From Streptococcus suis S735 (GTDB lineage Bacteria; Bacillota; Bacilli; Lactobacillales; Streptococcaceae): a stretch of DNA of 64,000 nucleotides. Shown piece by piece: positions 57,386 through 64,000 of this stretch; position 1 is the first letter of the stretch, and every line of letters begins with the position of its first letter. The stretch is taken from the NCBI RefSeq assembly GCF_000294495.1, contig NC_018526.1:1426001-1490000 (forward strand), read 5' to 3'. The notes under the pieces are model-generated. The model worked only from the letters and a program-made list of their open reading frames with translations. It ran no database searches and had not been told where the DNA came from. The position numbers were made by a program, and so were the translations under genes.

Positions 57386-57775
57386 CTACTTAGTTGTTTT
57401 TACCTTACCATTCCATCCGTTTAGACCATAGCTTAAAATATAGATTTCGTTAAAGCCCTGTTTCTTCAGATGAAGGGCTGCAGGCGTTACCAACTGACCA
57501 CGATCATTCTCATAGATTAAGACAGGTCTGTCCTTACGCAAAGCAGCTGTAGACTGGCGCAATTGCTGGTAAGGAATATTTCTCGCACCTAAGATATGCT
57601 TACGATTAAACTCACTCGGGTCTCGCAGGTCAATCAACTGACCTCCGTGTATCTTTTCTGCAAATTCTGCATTATCAATCACAGTCGCTGCACGACGCAA
57701 TCTCCAGTAATTAAAGCCCATCCAGGCTCCCAATACTGCCAAAAATACTAAAAATACCCAAAATGTTTCCATCAC
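57386..57775 (-). CDS. Membrane-anchored rhodanese-like protein lacking the catalytic Cys
   Basis: A 129-residue protein with an N-terminal membrane helix (about 3-22) and a rhodanese domain (LIDLRDPSEFNRKHILGARNIPYQQL). The active-site loop reads IYENDRGQLVTPAAL; the CxxGxRS cysteine position is occupied by a non-Cys residue, and the protein has no Cys at all. It is probably a non-catalytic binding domain. It overlaps yqgQ by four bases and is co-transcribed with it. Confidence 0.85.
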   Translation of the reverse strand: MMETFWVFLVFLAVLGAWMGFNYWRLRRAATVIDNAEFAEKIHGGQLIDLRDPSEFNRKHILGARNIPYQQLRQSTAALRKDRPVLIYENDRGQLVTPAALHLKKQGFNEIYILSYGLNGWNGKVKTTK

Positions 57776-57990
57776 TCATTCTCCCTTGATTTCTGATACT
57801 CTAATTCCAAACGATGTTCACGCCTCAAAACAAGCTCTGCTTCCATATATTCCAACCGATCTAAGACACCTGCCTGATAGATTCTATTTAATTCTATCTG
57901 CATCATTTCAATATCGTAGAGACGGTTGCCCATATAGACAATTATACCAAACCGTTTGAGTAATTGTTGCACATCATAAAGTCTTTTCAT
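57772..57990 (-). CDS. yqgQ: YqgQ-family (DUF910) protein
   Basis: A 72-residue three-helix protein with the family pattern LYDVQQLLKRFGIIVYMGNRLYDIEMM. I start at the ATG at 57990, not 58047, because the upstream residues are promoter sequence. TTGAAA-17-TACAAT ends six bases before this ATG, and there is no ribosome site. Function unknown; a nucleic-acid-binding role has been suggested for the family. It overlaps the rhodanese-like gene by four bases, as in related genomes. Confidence 0.85.
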   Translation of the reverse strand: MKRLYDVQQLLKRFGIIVYMGNRLYDIEMMQIELNRIYQAGVLDRLEYMEAELVLRREHRLELEYQKSRENE

Positions 57991-57996
57991 AAAAAA

Positions 57997-58025
57997 ATTG
58001 TAGCAGAATTTTAGGTGTTTTTCAA
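57997..58025 (-). promoter_or_regulatory. Consensus promoter for a leaderless yqgQ transcript
   Basis: -35 TTGAAA (58020-58025), a 17-base spacer and -10 TACAAT (57997-58002). The start codon follows six bases after the -10, so transcription should begin at the ATG. Confidence 0.7.
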
Positions 58026-58029
58026 TATA

Positions 58030-58237
58030 ATACTCAATGAAAATCAAAAACAGACTAGCTCCAAAGGTTTGGGGAACCTTTAGAGGTTGGAGATAGAGCG
58101 AACGTAGTTCGTTACTACTTACGCAGATAGAACCCTGTTACTATTTTGTTTCAAGGGAACAGGCTGAAAGGCTCCACTGGAGCCTTTTACTCATCAAATC
58201 AAGTCAACAACGTCTGATTTTGATTTTCGAAGAGTAT
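58030..58237 (+). repeat. BOX-like repeat with one hairpin module (208 bp)
   Basis: Starts ATACTCAATGAAAATC, ends GATTTTCGAAGAGTAT. The module has stem CCAAAGGTTT/AACCTTTAGAGG, core AGGTTGGAGATA (58084-58095) and stem CGAAC/GTTCG. A second hairpin follows (GGCTCC-actg-GGAGCC). It abuts the yqgQ -35 box. Confidence 0.82.
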
Positions 58238-58266
58238 AAAAACTCAGTCAAAAATCAGGTCTATAA

Positions 58267-58291
58267 AAAGATTGGACAAATGCCCAATCTC
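58267..58291 (-). terminator. Terminator of the NarL-type operon
   Basis: AGATTGGG-catttg-TCCAATCT followed on the minus strand by T5. Confidence 0.82.
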
Positions 58292-58297
58292 ATTCGT

Positions 58298-58900
58298 TTA
58301 TACTAACCAACCCTTTTCCTGTGCCACCTTAACAGCGGCGGTGCGGTTTTCGGCGCCTAGCTTGGACAGGATAGAGGTCATGTAGTTGCGGACTGTCCCG
58401 TCAGACAGGTGGAGCTGGCAGGCAATTTCCTTATTGGACAGCCCCTCTGCCACCAGCTTGAGTAGTTGACTTTCTAGGTTGGTCAAAGGGCTGCGTTGGG
58501 TTAAGAGAATATCCATCAACTCTGGCGAATACTCCTTCCGCCCTGCCAAGACCGTCTCAATGGTCCGCATGAGGTCTGCGATGGAGCGTTCCTTGAGCAC
58601 ATAGGCATCCACATCTGCCTTGACCGCTCGCTCGAAATAGCCCGGTCGCTTGAAGGTGGTCATGATGACAACCTTGACAGGCAAGGCTTGACCCCGCACC
58701 CATTCCAAGACATCTAGGCCCGTCTTTTCAGGCATTTCTATATCTAATAACACCACATCTACTGGCTCTTTTTCCAAAAGAGCAATGGCCTGGCTGCCGT
58801 TTTCTGCCTGTAAAACAGCCTCAACCGCATCTTGAAAACACAAGAGCTGACAGAGGGCGTCCCGCAGCATTGCTTGGTCTTCTGCGACTAAGATTCTCAT
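58298..58900 (-). CDS. NarL/LuxR-family response regulator
   Basis: A 200-residue regulator with a receiver domain (acidic AEDQ, phospho-acceptor Asp53 in VVLLDIEMP, Lys in VLKERS) and a C-terminal LuxR helix-turn-helix ([30 protein letters not shown]). It overlaps the kinase gene by four bases. The last gene of an ABC exporter-two-component operon and the likely autoregulator of that operon. The coding sequence is richer in G+C than its neighbours. Confidence 0.93.
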   Translation of the reverse strand: MRILVAEDQAMLRDALCQLLCFQDAVEAVLQAENGSQAIALLEKEPVDVVLLDIEMPEKTGLDVLEWVRGQALPVKVVIMTTFKRPGYFERAVKADVDAYVLKERSIADLMRTIETVLAGRKEYSPELMDILLTQRSPLTNLESQLLKLVAEGLSNKEIACQLHLSDGTVRNYMTSILSKLGAENRTAAVKVAQEKGWLV

Positions 58901-59991
58901 TCTACCACCTCCTCAAACGGAATTCGGATGGACAGGCGGGTGGGATTTGCCAGAGAAAGAAACTCCAAACTGCCTTTCACCGTCACCAACCTGTCTTTTA
59001 TGGTATGTAATTCCTGACCAGTCAACTTGGCAAAGCCCACACCATTGTCTTCGTAGTATAAAACCAATTCTTGCTGGTCTTTTTCAAAAACCAACCGGCA
59101 TCTGCTAGCCTGACTGTGCTTGAGCAGGTTATTGCCCAACTCTCTCAGCACCATAGCCAGCTTGTTCTGGACAGGTAAGCTGAGATGCTCTGCTATTTCC
59201 CCGCCCAAGACAAGCAAATCCACTCCTGCCAGGTCCAACATCTGCTGTAAAATCTGGAGTTCCTCTGCCACGGTGTACTGCTTGAGGGACTGGACAATCT
59301 GGCGAACATCCTGCATGGAGTCTTTGGCTAAGGTCTGGAGCTCCTGCACTTCCTTCTTGGCCTGGTCAATCTGATCATGGTCTAAAAGTGTCTGGACCAG
59401 CTCAGCCTTGACAGACAGCATGGCAAAGACATGCCCCAGCGTATCGTGCAAGTCCTGACCGATACGGTTGCGTTCATTCTCAGCCAGCAGGAGATTGATG
59501 GACGCATTCTGCTCCTGTAGGCGTTGCTGAAGGGCTTCCCGCTTGATCTCAATCCAGCTGAAAATCAGCAAGGCCAAGCCAAAGAAGTGGATAACAAGTG
59601 CAAAAGCTCTCATCTCAAAAGGAACAGGGCCAAAGAGAGCCCAGAGGATAATGGCCAGTAACAAGATCCCATAGGACACCGTCCGATAGGTCGGCCGAGT
59701 TTCCTTGTAGTACCAGCCTAGCATATTGGACAGGTTAAAGATGAAGAGGGAAAATTGCAGATTGCCCCAAAAACTCATGACGGCGATATAGCCAATCAGG
59801 TAAAACCAAGCCAGCAGGGAATAGAGCTTGTGGTCGGTATAAAAGAGGGAGCAATAAACCAAGGCAAAGAGAATAGTCGCTAGGACAACTGCTGTTGGAT
59901 TGGGACTATACTGGGCATAGTAAAAGGGAAAATAGAGAAAGACCATGCCCACGAAGAACATGAGCGGCACCTTTCTTTTTTCAAAAATCAC
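58897..59991 (-). CDS. Sensor histidine kinase (HisKA_3, DesK-like)
   Basis: A 364-residue kinase with five to six N-terminal membrane helices (about 10-150) and no large extracellular domain, so it probably senses the membrane or the ABC transporter. A short coiled coil leads to HisKA_3 with His182 ([17 protein letters not shown]), then the HATPase domain ([21 protein letters not shown]). It overlaps the regulator by four bases and follows the permease by eight. Confidence 0.93.
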   Translation of the reverse strand: MIFEKRKVPLMFFVGMVFLYFPFYYAQYSPNPTAVVLATILFALVYCSLFYTDHKLYSLLAWFYLIGYIAVMSFWGNLQFSLFIFNLSNMLGWYYKETRPTYRTVSYGILLLAIILWALFGPVPFEMRAFALVIHFFGLALLIFSWIEIKREALQQRLQEQNASINLLLAENERNRIGQDLHDTLGHVFAMLSVKAELVQTLLDHDQIDQAKKEVQELQTLAKDSMQDVRQIVQSLKQYTVAEELQILQQMLDLAGVDLLVLGGEIAEHLSLPVQNKLAMVLRELGNNLLKHSQASRCRLVFEKDQQELVLYYEDNGVGFAKLTGQELHTIKDRLVTVKGSLEFLSLANPTRLSIRIPFEEVVE

Positions 59992-59999
59992 GGCTTACC

Positions 60000-60731
60000 T
60001 CACTGTTGCTCGGATTTTCTATTCAGAACTAGAGCAATTCCTAAGAAAATTATCGCATAGCCTAGGACAATTAGCAAGGATTTCCAGAGAAAATCTCCCT
60101 CTTGGGCATAGGTGGTCACCAGCTGGTTGACATGGTAGCTAGGCATAAGTTTACAAATCCGCTGCACCCAGTCTGGAAAGAGGGAAACAGGCATCCAAGA
60201 GCCACCCATGATAGCCAGAACAAAGTAGAGCAAGTTTGCCACAACCGACATGGCCTGTTCAGACTGGATTTGCACCAAGAGCAAGCCGATAGCTAGAAAT
60301 ACGATAGAAGTTACAAGGAGTATGAGTGCGGACACGACCCATTCCTGAGCTGACAAGTCTACTCCCTTGACCAAGCCACCCACCGCAAAGACAACGGCAA
60401 TGGAAGATACAAAGCAGAGCAAGACCCGTACCAGTTTGGATAGGTAGTAGTGCCAGATTGGCAGGGGTGAATGCTGGATAAAGGTCAACCAGCTATTCTT
60501 TCTGTCCTCTGCCAACATCATGGGAAAGGTGAAAAGGGCAAAGCCCGACATGGAAAAACCTGTCATTGTCAGCATGTAGGACTGGATAAAGGCCTTTTGC
60601 ATGGCTGCATCATCAAACCGGACCGTTGATGAGAAAATCAGGAAAAAGATGACGGGCATACCGATAGACAGGAGAAATACTCCCAAACTTCTGGATAATT
60701 TTACCGCCTCTACTTGAACTAATGCTTTCAT
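60000..60731 (-). CDS. ABC-2-type transporter permease
   Basis: A 243-residue membrane protein with six helices and the ABC-2 pattern (SGFALFTFPMMLAEDRKNSWLTFIQHSPLPIWHYYLSKL; GGSWMPVSLFPDWVQRI). It overlaps the ATPase gene by four bases, forming a one-permease exporter, and the two-component genes follow. Such sets often serve antimicrobial-peptide, lipid or drug export; the substrate is unknown. Confidence 0.92.
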   Translation of the reverse strand: MKALVQVEAVKLSRSLGVFLLSIGMPVIFFLIFSSTVRFDDAAMQKAFIQSYMLTMTGFSMSGFALFTFPMMLAEDRKNSWLTFIQHSPLPIWHYYLSKLVRVLLCFVSSIAVVFAVGGLVKGVDLSAQEWVVSALILLVTSIVFLAIGLLLVQIQSEQAMSVVANLLYFVLAIMGGSWMPVSLFPDWVQRICKLMPSYHVNQLVTTYAQEGDFLWKSLLIVLGYAIIFLGIALVLNRKSEQQ

Positions 60732-61606
60732 GATTCTTCCTCCCTCGTCTTGTCAAATAGGCTATTGAGCAGAGTTTTATTCTGCACTTCCAGGTCTGAA
60801 ATCCGACAACCTGCCTCCTGCAAACTAGCCCAAACCTGCTCAATAGCTCGGGTCTTGAAGCTGACCGTATCTTGTTTGTAGCTGATCCCATTGATTTCAG
60901 CCAAGCTCTCCACCACCGCCGCAAAGGCAATCGGCAAAGTCACTTCTTTTTCTTGCTCCTCACTCCGCATAGCAAATGGCGTGGTATCTCTTAGTAGCCG
61001 CCCCTGATGCAAGACCAAAATCCGCTCCGCCGTATGCTCCACTTCCTCAATATAGTGGCTGGTATAAAAAATAGTCACACCCTGAGCCTTAAGTTCATGG
61101 ACAATCTCCCAAAAACGCTGGCGGGTCGAAGTATCCATGCCCGCCGTCGGCTCGTCCAAGAAGAGCAACTTGGGCTTGCCAATTAGGCAGATGACGAAAG
61201 CCAAGAGCCGCTTCTGACCACCCGATAGCTTGCCGGCCAGTTGATTTTTTTGCTCTTGGGAAAAGCAGAGCAGGCTGTCGATTTCCACATCTGTCAGACT
61301 ATCCTTGTAAATAGCTTGGAAAAAGCGGAGTAATTCCTTGACCTTCAGGTCTGTCGGGATAGCATTTTCTTGTGGTAAGACTGCTACCGTTTCTTTATTG
61401 GACCGAGCCTGTGGAGCCAGACCGTCCAACAAAACCTGGCCTTTCGTCGCCTTTCTATCACCCAACAAACAAGACATAAGCGTCGTTTTTCCAGCCCCGT
61501 TTGGACCGATTAAAGCCACACATTCTCCTGACTTGATTTCAAAGGAAATAGTGGACAAAATCGTCCGTCCTTTGATGATTTTTTCTAGTGCTTGTACTTC
61601 TATCAT
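60728..61606 (-). CDS. ABC transporter ATP-binding protein
   Basis: A 292-residue ATPase with Walker A GPNGAGKTT, signature KLSGGQKRLLAFVI, Walker B LLFLDEPTAGMD and switch His in YTSHYIEEVEH, followed by a C-terminal extension of about 80 residues typical of ABC-2 exporters. The first gene of the four-gene operon (ATPase, permease, kinase, regulator). Confidence 0.94.
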   Translation of the reverse strand: MIEVQALEKIIKGRTILSTISFEIKSGECVALIGPNGAGKTTLMSCLLGDRKATKGQVLLDGLAPQARSNKETVAVLPQENAIPTDLKVKELLRFFQAIYKDSLTDVEIDSLLCFSQEQKNQLAGKLSGGQKRLLAFVICLIGKPKLLFLDEPTAGMDTSTRQRFWEIVHELKAQGVTIFYTSHYIEEVEHTAERILVLHQGRLLRDTTPFAMRSEEQEKEVTLPIAFAAVVESLAEINGISYKQDTVSFKTRAIEQVWASLQEAGCRISDLEVQNKTLLNSLFDKTREEES

Positions 61607-61636
61607 TTTTCTACCTCCTACTTCTTGAACATCTTA

Positions 61637-61740
61637 TAGTCTTTTAGTTTACTTTTAGTACTAGGCAACGAGCCGCAGGCATAACTGGAATTAGGCAAGG
61701 CGAGTTAACGAAGTAATAAAAGAAAAACTAAATGACGATA
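61637..61740. repeat. MITE-like repeat without internal module
   Basis: Starts TAGTCTTTTAGTTTACTTTTAG and ends AAGTAATAAAAGAAAAACTAAAT, the same termini as 30681-30900, but only about 104 bases long because the two hairpin modules are absent. Confidence 0.7.
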
Positions 61741-61815
61741 CATAGACAGTATATCTCGAAAAAGGAGACCCCACTAGAAGCCTTTGTCATGGACTCATGT
61801 GACAAATGTCATATT

Positions 61816-61919
61816 ATACTCAATGAAAATCAAAAGTAGCCTAGGAAACGAAGTCGAAGATAGATCTGGAGTTCATCAAGGCAAGTTGACAACGGATAAT
61901 TTTGATATTCGAAGAGTAT
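61816..61919 (+). repeat. BOX-like repeat without central module (104 bp)
   Basis: Near-identical inverted copy of 10407-10510, from ATACTCAATGAAAATC to GATATTCGAAGAGTAT. Confidence 0.82.
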
Positions 61920-61932
61920 TAAATAATGTAGC

Positions 61933-61962
61933 AAAAAAAGAGTCCTACTGTGGACCCTTCAT
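61933..61962 (-). terminator. dpr terminator
   Basis: GGGTCC-acagta-GGACTC followed on the minus strand by a T7 run. Confidence 0.8.
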
Positions 61963-61966
61963 CTAT

Positions 61967-62485
61967 TTACAACTTAGGTGCTTGACCAAGTTCTGCCTGC
62001 AGCATCCAAATATGTTTTTCAATACTAGCCTTAGCCACATTGAAAATGTCGTTGGTTACGCTGTCACCTTCTTCATCACTGACATCAAACCCCTTTTGGA
62101 AAAGAGCAGCCAGATAGCGGAACACCTCTACCACACGCGCCAATTGCTCTTCAATCGTTACATTGTAATCACCAAGAACTTCCTTGAGCTGACTATTTTC
62201 ACTAAACTCTTTAAGGGTAGAAAATGGTGCCCCACCTAAGGTGATTAAACGCTCACTCATCTCATCCAAATAACCATCAATTTCTTCCATATATTCATCC
62301 ATCTTTGGATGCCAAATCATAAAGCCACGACCACGCATATACCAGTGAACTTGATGGAGGATTGAATGGGCTACTGATAAATCGGCCACCGCTTGATTCA
62401 AAACAGCCTTAGAATCAGCCAGTGATGGACGCGGGCTGAAAGACGCAATTTCTGCTGGAGATTGATAATATTTTTGTTTCATCAT
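61967..62485 (-). CDS. dpr: Dps-like peroxide resistance protein Dpr
   Basis: A 172-residue ferritin-like protein that forms a dodecamer, oxidises and stores Fe2+ and so protects against peroxide. The four-helix bundle carries the inter-subunit ferroxidase residues: His in [12 protein letters not shown], then [22 protein letters not shown] with Asp and Glu ligands. A perfect PerR box sits 21 bases upstream of the start. Streptococci lack catalase, so Dpr is a main peroxide defence. Confidence 0.95.
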   Translation of the reverse strand: MMKQKYYQSPAEIASFSPRPSLADSKAVLNQAVADLSVAHSILHQVHWYMRGRGFMIWHPKMDEYMEEIDGYLDEMSERLITLGGAPFSTLKEFSENSQLKEVLGDYNVTIEEQLARVVEVFRYLAALFQKGFDVSDEEGDSVTNDIFNVAKASIEKHIWMLQAELGQAPKL

Positions 62486-62505
62486 ATATCACCCTTTCTT
62501 TTATT

Positions 62506-62520
62506 TATAATAATTATAAA
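62506..62520 (-). promoter_or_regulatory. PerR box upstream of dpr
   Basis: TTATAATAATTATAA matches the PerR consensus TTATAATnATTATAA at all positions and lies 21 bases before the dpr start codon, where a repressor would block transcription. Confidence 0.85.
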
Positions 62521-62686
62521 TAAAAGAAGAAAAAATTGCAAGAATTATCCCTCCTCCTCTGAATTATTGGCAGACAAATTCCTTGCTATATTAACTTATA
62601 TACGTTAGACTAGTAAGTAAGAATAGTATGTGATTTTCTTTTTAGAAAATCATCGCCCCCATATGTGTATATCGAGGAGGGATTTT

Positions 62687-62899
62687 ATGTCAGAAGAAAA
62701 ATTTGACGCAAAACTAGAACAGCTATCTGGATCTGCAAAAGAGGTAATTGGTAAGCTGACCGGCGACAAGGAAATCGAAGTTGAAGGACTTGTTGAGAAA
62801 GGAATTGGCAAAGCAAAAGAGCTAGTCGAAGATGCAAAAGATGGGCTTGAAGGTGCCATTAACGGCATCAAAAATGCTTTCGACAAAGAAGAGAAATAA
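62687..62899 (+). CDS. CsbD-like stress protein
   Basis: A 70-residue acidic, helical protein (EEKFDAKLEQLSGSAKEVIGKLTGDKEIEVEGLVEKGIGKAKE) of the CsbD type, which is induced by general stress in several Firmicutes; the biochemical role is unknown. The ATG at 62687 follows GAGGAGGG, better than the upstream frame opening at 62630. It is divergent from dpr, and both could share a stress context (inference). Confidence 0.87.
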   Translation: MSEEKFDAKLEQLSGSAKEVIGKLTGDKEIEVEGLVEKGIGKAKELVEDAKDGLEGAINGIKNAFDKEEK

Positions 62900-63068
62900 A
62901 CAAAGAGTTCAATATAGGTAGGATTGGTCGTGCACTGTTTGATAATGAACATTACACTTAATTTGGTCTTTTACCTATAGCCCGAACAAAAATATGCAAG
63001 AGAGGGGAACTCAGACATTTACCTGTCGAGTCTACCTTCTCTTTTCTTATGTCACGAAAGGAGTATCT

Positions 63069-63503
63069 ATGAAAAAAATCGTTTTTGTCTGTCTTGGAAA
63101 TATTTGTCGTAGCCCTATGGCTGAATTTGTCATGAAAGACATGACAAGTCAATTTCACATTGAAAGCCGTGCTACTTCAAACTGGGAACATGGTAATCCT
63201 ATCTACCCTGGAACACAGAAAATTTTCCAAAAGCACAAGATTTCCTATGACCAAGATAAATCATCACAGCAAATGAGCCAGACAGATTTCGAAGCATTTG
63301 ATATTATCATCGGTATGGACAGCAATAATGTCCGAGATTTACAGAAAATAGCACCAGCACATGCCCAAAATAAGATTTTTCAATTCGCAGAAAAATCCGT
63401 ACCAGACCCTTGGTATACTGGAGATTTTGACGAAACCTACGAAATGGTAAAGAAAGGTTGTCAAGACTGGTTGGACAGGTTACAGTCATTTGATCAAGAA
63501 TAA
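63069..63503 (+). CDS. Low-molecular-weight protein tyrosine phosphatase
   Basis: The ATG at 63069 follows GAAAGGAG and gives 144 residues. The P-loop VCLGNICRSP is the CX5R(S) signature with the nucleophilic Cys and the Arg, and DPWYTGDFDETY supplies the general-acid Asp. It is an intact LMW-PTP; in streptococci such enzymes modulate capsule and metabolism-related phosphotyrosines. The MORN protein follows 131 bases later on the same strand. Confidence 0.94.
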   Translation: MKKIVFVCLGNICRSPMAEFVMKDMTSQFHIESRATSNWEHGNPIYPGTQKIFQKHKISYDQDKSSQQMSQTDFEAFDIIIGMDSNNVRDLQKIAPAHAQNKIFQFAEKSVPDPWYTGDFDETYEMVKKGCQDWLDRLQSFDQE

Positions 63504-63634
63504 GATTTTCTATGTAATATTTTTGTAATATTTGTAAAAAAATGGTAAACTATTTCTGACTGAACTGATAATTTCTTACTGTATCCTAGAAAGAACTGAT
63601 TAGCATCGGTCAAATCCTATGAAAGAGTAAAACG

Positions 63635-64000
63635 ATGAAAGAGTTCAAATTACCTAGTATAAAATGGCATGATATAACAAGTCATTTCACCCGTCCAAAA
63701 CTTGAAATCCTCTCCCTTATTATTATCCTCATCTGTGCCCTCTCTGTATTTACAGGGCGAATTGCCAGCAAGCAAGCCATGACTTTCAATAATGGCGCCC
63801 TGCAGTACAACGGTTATGTGGTCGCAAATAAAATGAATGGTCAAGGAAAATTGACCTTTGATAATGGAGATGTCTACGAAGGACAATTTACAAATGGAAT
63901 TTTCCACGGTCAAGGAACCTACACATCTGCAAGTGGGTGGGTTTATACCGGGCAATTTAAAAACGGCTATGCCGATGGAAAAGGAAAATTGACCACCGAA
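63635..64000 (+). CDS. MORN-repeat membrane-anchored protein (3' end beyond window)
   Basis: The frame from the ATG at 63635 is open for 122 codons to the window end. One membrane helix (about 25-42) follows a short basic cytosolic segment. From residue 57 at least three MORN repeats appear (YNGYVVANKMNGQGKLTF, YEGQFTNGIFHGQGTYT, YTGQFKNGYADGKGKL). MORN repeats often bind lipids or proteins; the streptococcal function is unknown. The ribosome site is weak (AAAGAG). Confidence 0.85.
   Translation, partial: MKEFKLPSIKWHDITSHFTRPKLEILSLIIILICALSVFTGRIASKQAMTFNNGALQYNGYVVANKMNGQGKLTFDNGDVYEGQFTNGIFHGQGTYTSASGWVYTGQFKNGYADGKGKLTTE

Larger units (their letters stand above)
61607..61966. other. Interval filled by two repeats and a terminator
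   Basis: It contains the promoter of the ABC-two-component operon (61607-61636), a MITE-like element (61637-61740), a BOX-like element (61816-61919) and the dpr terminator (61933-61962). No gene was recognised. Confidence 0.65.

Noticed and set aside
61784..62239. 151-codon plus-strand frame across the BOX element and dpr
   Set aside because: Its first part is repeat sequence and the rest is antisense to dpr.

Overview
The window looks like chromosome of a low-G+C streptococcus, most probably Streptococcus suis. This rests on gene content and order: the mevalonate cluster, Dpr with a PerR box, PilD next to MnmM, xseA-xseB-ispA-tlyA-argR-recN, and rlmN-vanZ. Two further signs are YSIRK/LPXTG surface proteins and BOX-like modular repeats. 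The species call is inference from recalled gene families; no search was run.

Layout. 1-7.8 kb: housekeeping genes (M42 peptidase with a CBS protein, birA, dnaX, fRMsr, udk-padR) and an oxidoreductase broken by one in-frame stop. 7.8-12.6 kb: a DEAD-box helicase, the peptidoglycan deacetylase PgdA, glyoxalase I, a decayed IS200/IS605 copy and gpmA. 12.8-16.5 kb: the upper mevalonate pathway (thiolase, mvaS, mvaA), which feeds isoprenoid synthesis together with ispA at 26.3-27.2 kb. 16.6-20.5 kb: two different IS110-family elements on either side of a GNAT acetyltransferase. 20.7-28.7 kb: hup, a YpmS/SGNH/DegV cluster and a tightly overlapping operon xseA-xseB-ispA-tlyA-argR-recN.

29.9-40.2 kb is an AT-rich accessory block. 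It holds an ICMT-like membrane methyltransferase, a two-component system, a divergent CPBP (Rce1-like) membrane protease and two LPXTG surface proteins. Both surface-protein genes are out of frame just after the signal peptide at poly(A) tracts, so the locus looks phase-variable or recently decayed.

40.7-50.5 kb returns to housekeeping: ppaC, oligoendopeptidase, pflA, a CNNM-type transporter, an ABC ATPase, mnmM, the competence prepilin peptidase pilD, and pncB-nadE for NAD salvage. 50.5-51.7 kb has no gene but is rich in structure: a BOX-like element against the nadE stop, an apparently orphan T-box leader and nested hairpin repeats. 51.8-58.0 kb: vanZ, rlmN, yutD-like, sepM, coaD, rsmD, a membrane-anchored Ser/Thr-rich protein, a rhodanese-like protein and yqgQ. 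58.3-61.6 kb: a DesK/NarL-type two-component system in one operon with an ABC exporter, visibly richer in G+C than its surroundings. 61.9-64 kb: dpr, a CsbD-like protein, a low-molecular-weight tyrosine phosphatase and the start of a MORN-repeat protein.

The most unusual signals are four. First, the two adjacent adhesin genes with out-of-frame poly(A) tracts. Second, a recurring hairpin / invariant 12-nt core / hairpin module, seen nine times and carried by repeat families with different ends. Third, structured non-coding left ends of the IS110 elements that could encode bridge RNAs. Fourth, a T-box leader with no downstream gene.
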